DNA from: Desulfuromonadaceae bacterium
GTDB lineage: Bacteria; Desulfobacterota; Desulfuromonadia; Desulfuromonadales; SZUA-540
Direction of reading: 5' to 3'
Assembly: GCA_003250235.1 (NCBI GenBank)
Contig: QKGY01000210.1
Span: forward strand, 1-8,514
DNA: 8,514 nt
Shown here one piece after another: positions 1 to 6,014 of this stretch. Within the stretch, counting starts at the first letter, position 1; the number at the start of each line of letters is the position of its first letter. A program made the position numbers and the translations under genes. The notes under the pieces are model-generated. The model did not search any database. It was not told the DNA's origin and worked only from the letters and a program-made list of their open reading frames with translations.

Positions 1-80
1 GCCAGCAAAACCCTCTTTTTCCAGTCAAAGAGGTGATACCTCAGCGAATAGCTCCAACAGTTCAGGGTAAGAATGAACAT
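1..80 (-). CDS. ackA: Acetate kinase, N-terminal fragment (gene runs off the left edge)
   Basis: The minus strand from base 80 reads 26 codons, beginning MFILTLNCWSYS and continuing LRYHLFDWKKRVLL. This matches the start of acetate kinases, which convert acetate plus ATP to acetyl phosphate in the cytosol, typically M-x-I-L-x-L-N-C-G-S-S-S-L-K-Y-Q-L-F-D-W. Asn7, Ser10, Ser12, Leu13, Tyr15 and the L-F-D-W block are kept. The start is supported by GAGG at 89-92 with an 8-base spacer. Four positions in the phosphate-binding loop region differ from the usual family residues (Gly9 to Trp, Ser11 to Tyr, Lys14 to Arg, Gln16 to His), each reachable by one base change. That could mean a diverged or decaying copy, or poor sequence at a contig end. 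In Geobacter relatives ackA is normally next to pta, which would lie beyond the edge here. Identification rests on only 26 residues, but the pattern is very characteristic. Confidence 0.78.
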   Translation of the reverse strand, partial: MFILTLNCWSYSLRYHLFDWKKRVLL

Positions 81-88
81 GGACGAAA

Positions 89-92
89 CCTC
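89..92 (-). promoter_or_regulatory. Ribosome binding site of ackA
   Basis: GAGG on the minus strand lies 8 bases before the ATG at 80-78. It fixes the acetate kinase start and shows that the edge fragment is a real gene start, not a chance frame. Confidence 0.6.
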
Positions 93-104
93 AAAATCGC
101 AGTA

Positions 105-122
105 ATATCACTTGTTTGATAT
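105..122. promoter_or_regulatory. AT-rich dyad upstream of ackA, possible operator
   Basis: ATATCA at 105-110 and TGATAT at 117-122 form a perfect 6-bp inverted repeat around 6 bases, about 25 bases upstream of the ackA start. The 93-base gap (81-173) between the protease stop and ackA is clearly AT-richer than the genes around it. I see no strong -35/-10 pair and no terminator hairpin with a T-run in it. An operator or simple AT-rich promoter DNA are both possible. Confidence 0.25.
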
Positions 123-173
123 ATTCACAGATAGCGAACCGGAAACACACTTTCTCATGTCGCGCAGGCGGTT

Positions 174-1457
174 TCAAGCATTATTTATACGCGAACCCGC
201 CCCCTCACCTTTCACGGGTTCCTGTCCATAGCCCCGGAGACGGGCGACACGAGCCACCACCGGCGGGTGGGAATAGCTGAACCAGGCATACAGCGGATGG
301 GGATGCAGATTGGCCAGGTTCTCCCGGCTCAGTTTGACCAGCGCCGTTGCCAGCGCTTCGGGGTCTTCGGTCAGTTGCGCGGCGAAGTGATCGGCCTGCC
401 ATTCATGGCGTCGCGACAGGGCATTGCTCAGCGGTTGAAAGAAGAACCCGGCCAGCGAAAAGACAAAGACCAGGATCACGACCTGAGCATGGAAAGAGCT
501 GCCATCGAGCCCCAGCCACGCGGGGAGCACGCCAAGGGTCAACATCCCGTAAGCCGTCACACAACCGAGCAAAGAAATAATTTCCGCGGTCAAAAGCCGG
601 TTGCGGATGTGCCCCTTCTTCCAATGCCCGACCTCGTGAGCCAGAACGGCGAGAATCTCCCGATCCGTCATCTGCGCGAGCAGCGTATCGAAAAGAACGA
701 TCCGCTTGACCCGGCCGATCCCGGTAAAGTACGCGTTGGAATGACCGCTGCGTTTCGAGGCGTCGACCTGCTGCACCGCGCTGACCCGCAGACCGGTCCG
801 CGCCATGAGCGCTTCGATAGCGGCAGCCAATTCGGGGCGCGCCACCGGCGAGAATTTGAAAAAAAGCGGCTCGATGACATACGGGGAGAGATAGAGCAGA
901 AACAGGGTCACCAGAGCGAAGAACGCCCAGACCCACAGCCACCAGAAGCGGGGGCTGTGCTGCACCAGGGCGAGGGCTCCGGCAACCACGGCCGCCATCA
1001 GCACCGAAGCGAGCAGGGTGCTTTTTGCCAGATCCGCCAGCCACAACGCCCCCGTACTGCGGTTGAAGCCGAAGCGTTTTTCCAGATGGAAGGTTCGGAT
1101 CAGGCTGAAGGGGATGTCCAGCACCTGCAGCGCCAGCTGGATGCCGACAAAAAACACCACGCCGGACAGGACAAAGGAGAGTCCGAGAGACTGGACGAAG
1201 CGGTCGTACACGGAGAGCCCGCCGGCAAAGAGAAAAACCAGCGCAAGAACGCTCGAAACAAGGGACTCGACCCGCCCGAGCCGGCTCTTGGCCAGGGTGT
1301 AGTCGGCGCTTCGCGCCAGTCGCTGCGGATCGACGGCGTCCTCGAACCCTTCGGGGACCGTATGGCCATAGCGACGCAGGTGGCGAAGATCGAGGGTGCG
1401 CAGGACAAAGCGAACCCCCAGGGTCAACAGATAGGTCAGCAGCAGAATCGTTTTCAT
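174..1457 (-). CDS. Ste24/M48 family membrane zinc endopeptidase (CAAX-protease-like)
   Basis: This is a 427-residue integral-membrane metalloprotease of peptidase family M48A (Ste24/CaaX prenyl protease 1 type). Bacterial members are thought to act in membrane protein quality control, because bacteria lack classical prenylated CaaX substrates. The zinc site is complete: HEVGH at residues 274-278 gives the two His ligands and catalytic Glu275, and Glu352 in RRHEWQAD supplies the third ligand. The conserved C-terminal S-H-P-P motif is at 396-399. Hydrophobic segments lie near 1-18, 66-86, 92-116, 145-165, 171-195, 291-314 and 324-342, as expected for this polytopic family. I chose the ATG at 1457 because the next residues form the first membrane segment. 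The frame stays open upstream to 1655, and an ATG at 1550 would add a 31-residue polar leader that looks like non-coding translation. No clear Shine-Dalgarno precedes 1457. Transcription is divergent from corA. Confidence 0.9.
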   Translation of the reverse strand: MKTILLLTYLLTLGVRFVLRTLDLRHLRRYGHTVPEGFEDAVDPQRLARSADYTLAKSRLGRVESLVSSVLALVFLFAGGLSVYDRFVQSLGLSFVLSGVVFFVGIQLALQVLDIPFSLIRTFHLEKRFGFNRSTGALWLADLAKSTLLASVLMAAVVAGALALVQHSPRFWWLWVWAFFALVTLFLLYLSPYVIEPLFFKFSPVARPELAAAIEALMARTGLRVSAVQQVDASKRSGHSNAYFTGIGRVKRIVLFDTLLAQMTDREILAVLAHEVGHWKKGHIRNRLLTAEIISLLGCVTAYGMLTLGVLPAWLGLDGSSFHAQVVILVFVFSLAGFFFQPLSNALSRRHEWQADHFAAQLTEDPEALATALVKLSRENLANLHPHPLYAWFSYSHPPVVARVARLRGYGQEPVKGEGAGSRINNA

Positions 1458-1464
1458 AGGCAAC

Positions 1465-1493
1465 AGGATAGCGGATTCACCGATCGGTATCGA
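1465..1493 (-). promoter_or_regulatory. Weak candidate promoter of the M48 protease gene
   Basis: On the minus strand TCGATA (1493-1488), a 17-base spacer and TATCCT (1470-1465) match the -35 and -10 consensus at 4 of 6 positions each. The -10 ends 7 bases before the ATG, so transcription would start at or next to the start codon. This would fit the missing Shine-Dalgarno but is only a pattern match. Confidence 0.2.
1479..1488. repeat. 10-bp perfect palindrome in the divergent intergenic region
   Basis: ACCGATCGGT is a perfect palindrome lying inside the spacer of the candidate minus-strand promoter, between the two divergent genes. It could bind a dimeric regulator, but a palindrome this short can also occur by chance. 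Confidence 0.25.
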
Positions 1494-1504
1494 GGGATAT
1501 TTTC

Positions 1505-1533
1505 TCGGCATCCCGGAAGAATTCGGATATATT
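1505..1533 (+). promoter_or_regulatory. Candidate sigma-70-like promoter of the corA operon
   Basis: TCGGCA (1505-1510) and TATATT (1528-1533) are separated by exactly 17 bases and match the -35 and -10 consensus at 4 and 5 of 6 positions. Transcription would start near 1540, giving a leader of about 93 bases before corA. This is the only AT-rich stretch close to the start of the plus-strand gene run, so it is the best candidate for driving the whole operon. Confidence 0.35.
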
Positions 1534-1540
1534 TTAACAG

Positions 1541-1553
1541 GGAATTTCATTCC
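1541..1553. promoter_or_regulatory. Short dyad at the predicted corA transcription start
   Basis: GGAAT (1541-1545) and ATTCC (1549-1553) form a perfect 5-bp inverted repeat around TTC, immediately downstream of the predicted start of transcription. Its place suits a repressor site. A GC-rich stretch follows, with CCGGGG at 1552-1557 and CCCCGG at 1566-1571 able to pair. No riboswitch fold that I recognise, including the magnesium M-box, is apparent in the leader. Confidence 0.22.
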
Positions 1554-1623
1554 GGGGCGCCCCCTCCCCGGCTTTGCGTCCGTCAACCGGCGGCCTGATC
1601 CGATACCCGCCAAAAGCCCGCAT

Positions 1624-1627
1624 GGAG
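1624..1627 (+). promoter_or_regulatory. Ribosome binding site fixing the corA start
   Basis: GGAG is followed by 5 bases and the ATG at 1633. The in-frame GTG at 1627 overlaps the GGAG itself, so 1633 is the better start. Confidence 0.6.
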
Positions 1628-1632
1628 TGCCG

Positions 1633-2695
1633 ATGCCCAAGAAGCTGGTCCACAAACGCGGAAAACCGGTAGGCGCCGCGCCGGGAACCCTGATTCACGT
1701 CGGCGAGAGGAAAAGCGGAGAGGTCCGTATCCACTACCTCGATTACGACGCCGACCGGTTCGAAGAAAAGGAGATTCGTCCCGAGAACGTGCGGGACTGC
1801 TTCCACCTCAAACAACGCTCCACGGTGAGCTGGATCAATGTCGACGGCCTGCACCAGCCGGAAATCATCCAGGCCCTCGGCGAAGCCTTCGGGTTCCACC
1901 CCCTGGTCCAGGAGGACATCCTCAATACCGAACACCGTCCCAAATTCGAGCCCTTCGACGACTACGTCTTCATCGTCCTCAAGATGCTTTTTTACAATCC
2001 GGCCCGCAACGAGATCCGCACCGAGCAGGTCAGCCTGATCCTGGGGGACGGCTTCGTCCTTTCGTTCCAGGAACTCGAGGGCGACGTCTTCGACGGCGTG
2101 CGCGAACGCCTTCGCAACGCCAAAGGACGCATCCGCAAACTGGGCGCCGACTACCTCGCCTACGCCCTCATCGACGCCATCGTTGACAGCTATTTTCTCA
2201 TCCTTGAGTCCATCGGCGACCGGATTGAGCTGCTCGAGGAGCAGCTGATCAGCGATCCGGGCCAGGACACCCTGCACGCCATCCACAACTTCAAGCGCGA
2301 GATGATCCTGCTTCGCAAATCGGTGTGGCCGCTGCGCGAGGTCATCAGCGGACTGCAGCGGGACGAGACGGAGCTGATCACCGAGACCACCGGCGTGTAC
2401 CTGCGCGACGTGTACGATCACACCATCCAGGTCATCGACACGGTGGAGACCTTTCGCGACCATGCTCGATCTCTACATGTCGAGCATCAGCAACCGCATG
2501 AACGAGATCATGAAAGTGCTGACCATCATGGCGAGCATCTTCATTCCCCTGACCTTTCTGGCCGGGGTGTACGGCATGAACTTCGATTACATGCCCGAGC
2601 TCAAATGGCACTGGGCCTACCCGGTCCTCTGGCTGATCATGATCGGTATCGGCGGGGGCCTCTTCGTCTGGTTCAAACGGAAGAAATGGCTGTGA
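1633..2695 (+). pseudogene. corA: Magnesium/cobalt transporter CorA, frameshifted at about 2461
   Basis: CorA is a homopentameric inner-membrane Mg2+/Co2+ channel. Residues 1-276 (1633-2460) are its cytoplasmic part, with typical stretches such as TVSWINVDGLH, HPLVQEDILNTEHRPKFE and VYLRDVYDHTIQVIDTVETF. CorA homology then jumps one frame to 2462-2692 (77 residues), which holds the end of the stalk helix, membrane segment 1 ending in the signature G-M-N (residues 38-40 of this piece), membrane segment 2 and the C-terminal R-K-K-W-L. Joined, this gives 353 residues, close to the 351 of Thermotoga maritima CorA. Four residues usually found between T-F-R-D and the next M/L-L-D (for example I-V-S-G in Thermotoga) are missing, so a net 11-base deletion best explains the break. 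As read, translation stays in the first frame to 2757 and makes a 374-residue protein with no pore. A sequencing error is possible. First gene of the operon. Confidence 0.88.
2462..2487 (+). repeat. Perfect 8-bp hairpin at the corA frame break
   Basis: ATGCTCGA (2462-2469) and TCGAGCAT (2480-2487) are exact reverse complements around a 10-base loop. The 5' foot of the stem is the first base after the point where the CorA reading frame changes. The sequence is coding (stalk helix of CorA), so the hairpin is incidental to the protein, but such structures favour replication slippage and also sequencing artefacts. Confidence 0.6.
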
Positions 2696-2739
2696 ACCGG
2701 TCTGCCCTCATCGCCAGGGGCACGATCCCCTCCGTTTAT

Positions 2740-2743
2740 GGAG
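2740..2743 (+). promoter_or_regulatory. Ribosome binding site of the ATPase gene
   Basis: GGAG lies 10 bases before the ATG at 2754, inside the 58-base gap after the true corA stop. An ATG at 2738 overlaps it but opens a different frame without recognisable homology. Confidence 0.45.
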
Positions 2744-2753
2744 ATGTCCACGT

Positions 2754-5132
2754 ATGAGCGTCGAAGCCTGCCGTATCGCAACCAAACAGCGCGCCGAACG
2801 GGACCCCTTTCTGGGCACGCCCGACGGCACCCCTGTGCTGGACGGATTTTTCAGCGACCTCGACACGGCCTTCTCTACCCTCAAAATGGAAAACCTCAAG
2901 CGCCTGACCTCTCTGATGGAAAGCCTTCACCAGAGCCAGGCCCATGCCGTCGAGGACATGGGGAAAAGCCGCGACAAGCTGGCAGCCTGTTTCGATCCGC
3001 TCGGCCAGAACTGGCCGCCGGAAGAAAAAGCCCTGAAGCGCCTCATCGCCGAGATCGACGCCCAGCTCCTGTGGCTCTACCAAAAGGTCCGCTTCCAGCT
3101 GGACCAAAGCCTCAAGCCCTTTTCCCCCAAAAAGCGCCCCGTCGGCCAGACACTCGACCAGATAGCCGACGGTTATGCAGCCCTGATCAAAAAACTCCCC
3201 GAGGAAATCACCCTGATCCGCACCCGCAGGAAACCGGCGGAATCCCTCAACGGCCGGAGCATCTTTGCGGCCAACGAGGAGGAATGTCTCGACAGGATCT
3301 GCGCCTCGACGTGGGGGCTTATCAACCGCATCCGCTACCATGTTTTGCGCCGACGCCTCAAACGACGCTACCGGGCGATCAAGCTCCCGGTGAGAGAACT
3401 GGCCCGCCAGAGCCTTCCCGACCGGGCCCGTCAGAAGGATCACCCTCTGATTAAAGCCTACGAAAAGGCTTACACCGAAGCGATGGATCATCTGGAGGAT
3501 ATCTGGCGCAACATGCGGTTCAACCTGATCACCGGACTCGAGGAGCTCAACGAGCTGCAGGCCCAGCTGCAAGTCTCTCCGGATGAGCTTCCGCCTTCGG
3601 ACAAACTGCAGGAAAGGCTGACGGACGCCCGAAGCCTGGTCATGGACATCCTCAGCCACACGGCGGAAAAACTGGCGGCCATCGAATCCCCCCTGGCAGC
3701 TTTCTTCGAAGAAATTCCCGTCGAGCTTGAGCTCGCCCATCAACGAAGAACCTCATCGCTCAAAGAGGATCTGCTGGAAGCCCGGCTGTTGCGCGCCCGA
3801 CTGCGCTGGGCGCTGTACAGGCGCCTGCAACACGGGCGCAACCTCTTGACCGCCCTTCGGAACCGCCTGTTTCCCCCGGAAAGGATCGAAGGCAAAACGC
3901 TGCTTCGCACCCTCATGGGACGCTACACGCAACGCCTCGGCAACCTGCTGGGACGCGCCCGTCCGCAGCAGGAGAGTCTGTTGCGACTGGCCGACCTCCC
4001 GTCCTCCGTGGAGCTGGCCCGAAAGGCGAAAGACCTGCCTCCCGTCTATCGGCGCATGTTCAACATCGGCCCGCTGAAGAGCCGGGAGTTCATGGTTGGC
4101 AGGGAAGAAGAAATGGAAACCCTGGAAGACATCCTCAGCCGCTGGCAACGGGGCCGGGCCTGCAGCGTCGCCGTCACCGGCCCCGAAGGCAGCGGCAAGA
4201 CGTCTCTGCTGAACTGCCTCGTCAGCGAGTTCGGGGCCAGGCACCGCATTCGCCGTCTGGAGATCGGGCAACGGCTGAGAAGCGAACAGGACGTCCTGAA
4301 CCTTTTTCGGCAATGGTTCGAAGGCGCGCCGGCATTCGACAACCCCGCCGAAGTCGTGGCCTTCCTCCACTCAGAGCTTCCGTCGATTCTGGCCGTCGAG
4401 GGGGGGCACAACCTGCTGCTTCGAACCATTGGAGGCCGTGACGCCGCCGAAGCGTTTCTTTACATTCTCATGGCAACCCGGAAGCACTGCCTGTGGATCA
4501 TGACCTTCAGGAAATATCCCTGGATTCGACTCGATTATCAGCTGCAGATCAGCCGTTATTTCACCCACCAGATCACCACCCTGTTCCATAGCGATTCGGA
4601 ACTTCGCGAAGTCCTGCTGCTGCGCCAGCACACCAGCGGTTACCCGATCCGTTTTTCTCCGCCGGAACAGAGCGGGGAGAGCGACGAGGAGACGACGGAC
4701 GAAGCGCGACAGACCGAGCAGAAAGAGCTGCAGGACAGATTTTTCCGCCAGCTCTTCGAGTCTAGCAGTGGAAACATCCGCGCCGCCCTCTACTACTGGC
4801 AGATCAGCATCCGTTTTGACCCGGAAGAAAAAGGGATCCGGGTAGCGCCCCTGAGGAAGCTGGACTACCGTTTCCTGCGCGACCTCGATCGCAGCTACCT
4901 GCTGACACTGGCGGAGATTCTCAGTCACGGGGGGCTCTCGACGGACGAACACGGCGACATCTTCCGGTTGCCCGCCCTGAAAAGCCGGCTGATTCTTGAC
5001 TATCTGACCCAGATCAATCTGCTGGAAACCGAGGGATCCGACCCGGACGGTCAGCCCCTGCGATACACCACCAACCCGACTTTTTTCGGACCGATCAGCG
5101 AAACGCTCGAATCGTTGAACATTCTTTATTGA
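2754..5132 (+). CDS. Large P-loop (AAA/STAND-like) ATPase with uncharacterised helical N-terminal half
   Basis: This 792-residue soluble protein has no signal peptide or membrane segment. Residues 1 to about 440 are charged, mostly helical and unlike any domain I can name; a strongly basic patch (R-R-R-L-K-R-R-Y-R) lies at 199-207. The nucleotide-binding domain starts at V-G-R-E-E-E (448-453). Walker A is GPEGSGKTS (476-484, Lys482), and the likely Walker B strand is ILAVEGG with a single acidic residue, Glu549, where most relatives carry Asp-Asp or Asp-Glu. The W-I-M-T-F strand that follows could carry the sensor residue. The stretch from about 690 to 790 looks like the helical lid and winged-helix-like end of STAND/ORC-type ATPases. 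The gene lies 58 bases after corA and 12 before the MscS gene, so a role in controlling a membrane channel is a reasonable inference from context. There is no direct functional evidence, and no standard name is known to me. Confidence 0.85.
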   Translation: MSVEACRIATKQRAERDPFLGTPDGTPVLDGFFSDLDTAFSTLKMENLKRLTSLMESLHQSQAHAVEDMGKSRDKLAACFDPLGQNWPPEEKALKRLIAEIDAQLLWLYQKVRFQLDQSLKPFSPKKRPVGQTLDQIADGYAALIKKLPEEITLIRTRRKPAESLNGRSIFAANEEECLDRICASTWGLINRIRYHVLRRRLKRRYRAIKLPVRELARQSLPDRARQKDHPLIKAYEKAYTEAMDHLEDIWRNMRFNLITGLEELNELQAQLQVSPDELPPSDKLQERLTDARSLVMDILSHTAEKLAAIESPLAAFFEEIPVELELAHQRRTSSLKEDLLEARLLRARLRWALYRRLQHGRNLLTALRNRLFPPERIEGKTLLRTLMGRYTQRLGNLLGRARPQQESLLRLADLPSSVELARKAKDLPPVYRRMFNIGPLKSREFMVGREEEMETLEDILSRWQRGRACSVAVTGPEGSGKTSLLNCLVSEFGARHRIRRLEIGQRLRSEQDVLNLFRQWFEGAPAFDNPAEVVAFLHSELPSILAVEGGHNLLLRTIGGRDAAEAFLYILMATRKHCLWIMTFRKYPWIRLDYQLQISRYFTHQITTLFHSDSELREVLLLRQHTSGYPIRFSPPEQSGESDEETTDEARQTEQKELQDRFFRQLFESSSGNIRAALYYWQISIRFDPEEKGIRVAPLRKLDYRFLRDLDRSYLLTLAEILSHGGLSTDEHGDIFRLPALKSRLILDYLTQINLLETEGSDPDGQPLRYTTNPTFFGPISETLESLNILY

Positions 5133-5135
5133 GCC

Positions 5136-5140
5136 GAGGG
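5136..5140 (+). promoter_or_regulatory. Ribosome binding site supporting the GTG start of the MscS gene
   Basis: GAGGG is followed by 4 bases and GTG at 5145. The next in-frame ATG lies well inside the second membrane segment, so the GTG is needed to make a complete channel. Confidence 0.55.
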
Positions 5141-5144
5141 ACCC

Positions 5145-6014
5145 GTGAAAGACGAAACCGCTCAATTCATCCGCAACCTGTTCAGCGACAACCGCCTGCT
5201 GCTGGCGCTCCTCCTGGTTGTCGCCGTCTGGCTGTTTACCAAGGCGCTGCAGAGCCTCTCGGAGATCCTGGCGCGAAAGTTCACGCGCTATCGCCTGTTC
5301 ATCTCCAGTCTCTTTCCGATTCTGCGCCTGCTGAGCTGGGTGTTCGCCCTCCCGATGATCGTTTTCGGCGTCCTGCATCCCCCGCTCAACACGGTTTTGG
5401 CTCTGAGCGCCTCGGCAGGACTGGCCGTCGGCCTGGGGGCTCAGGATCTCATCAAAAACATCCTCTCGGGGACACTTATCCTGTTCGATCGCCCCTTCCG
5501 GGTCGGCGACATGATTCATGCCGGGGACCACTATGGGGAAGTGACCGACATCGGCCTTCGCTCCGTCAAGATCCGCACCTTTGACGACAGCTCCGTCACC
5601 CTGCCCAATTCCCTGGTGCTCAGCCAGGCCATTGCCAACTCCAATTCCGGCGCCCTGGACGAGCTGGTGGTGACCGAATTTCTCCTGCCGGCATCCCTCG
5701 ATGTCCAGAGCATCAAGGGGCTGGCCTGGGAGGCGGCGGCCTGCTCCCCCTATGTCTATCTGAAGAAGCCGATCACCGTCGTCGCCGAGGACCATTTCGA
5801 CCGCACCTTTCTCACCCGGTTCAAGGTCAAAGCCTACGTCCTCGACGTGCGCTATGAAAAACTTTTCGCCAGCGACATTGTCGAACGCATCAAGCTGGAA
5901 ATCAACCGCCGGGGCCTTCTGCCCGAAACGCTCGTCACCGCCCTGCTTGCGCCGGGTCTCTCCCTACACGGCACCCCATCAGACCCCGTTGCCACCGAAA
6001 AGTCGCATTCATGA
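5145..6014 (+). CDS. MscS family small-conductance mechanosensitive channel
   Basis: This 289-residue inner-membrane channel is the same size class as E. coli MscS (286). Family members open under membrane tension to release solutes on osmotic downshock. Membrane segments lie at about 18-35, 52-77 and 80-113. The third carries the pore-lining motif AGLAVGLGAQD (91-101). Leu93 and Leu97 align with the gate residues Leu105 and Leu109 of E. coli MscS, while the hinge Gly113 is replaced by Asp101, as in many QD-type relatives. The R-P-F-R-V-G-D motif (116-122) and the beta-domain V-T-L-P-N-S (151-156) follow, then a C-terminal alpha/beta domain. The start is GTG. The gene begins 12 bases after the ATPase stop and overlaps the next gene by ATGA, so all three are probably translated from one message. 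The last 15 or so residues are polar and variable. Confidence 0.93.
   Translation: MKDETAQFIRNLFSDNRLLLALLLVVAVWLFTKALQSLSEILARKFTRYRLFISSLFPILRLLSWVFALPMIVFGVLHPPLNTVLALSASAGLAVGLGAQDLIKNILSGTLILFDRPFRVGDMIHAGDHYGEVTDIGLRSVKIRTFDDSSVTLPNSLVLSQAIANSNSGALDELVVTEFLLPASLDVQSIKGLAWEAAACSPYVYLKKPITVVAEDHFDRTFLTRFKVKAYVLDVRYEKLFASDIVERIKLEINRRGLLPETLVTALLAPGLSLHGTPSDPVATEKSHS

Noticed and set aside
12..33. Hairpin CCTCTTT/AAAGAGG followed by a short T-run on the minus strand, at first read as a terminator
   Set aside because: It lies inside the acetate kinase coding sequence (codons about 16-23), and the T-run is only four bases.
30..42. Dyad GAGGT-GAT-ACCTC
   Set aside because: Also inside the acetate kinase codons; a short chance palindrome.
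267..1598. Long plus-strand open frame opposite the M48 protease gene
   Set aside because: It is rich in Gln, Arg, Pro and His, has no recognisable motif, and lies fully antisense to a gene with a complete zinc-protease signature. It is a by-product of GC-rich codon use.
1541..1632. Possible magnesium riboswitch in the corA leader
   Set aside because: The stretch is under 100 bases and holds only small GC-rich dyads; nothing resembles the M-box or ykkC-type architecture.
1534..2463. Minus-strand open frame opposite corA
   Set aside because: Its composition mirrors the CorA codons and it has no domain or ribosome binding site. The plus strand has clear CorA homology.
2738..3454. Plus-strand frame starting at ATG 2738
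   Set aside because: It overlaps the ATPase gene in another frame, is Pro/Arg-rich and shows no motif.
2736..3743. Minus-strand open frame opposite the ATPase N-terminal half
   Set aside because: Because that half of the ATPase lacks a known domain I considered the reverse strand. The plus frame, however, continues unbroken into a Walker A domain and has a ribosome binding site, so the plus gene is real.
4371..5795. Minus-strand open frame spanning the ATPase end and the MscS gene
   Set aside because: It crosses two well-supported plus-strand genes and their junction, and the translation is a low-complexity Gln/Gly/Asp-rich shadow.
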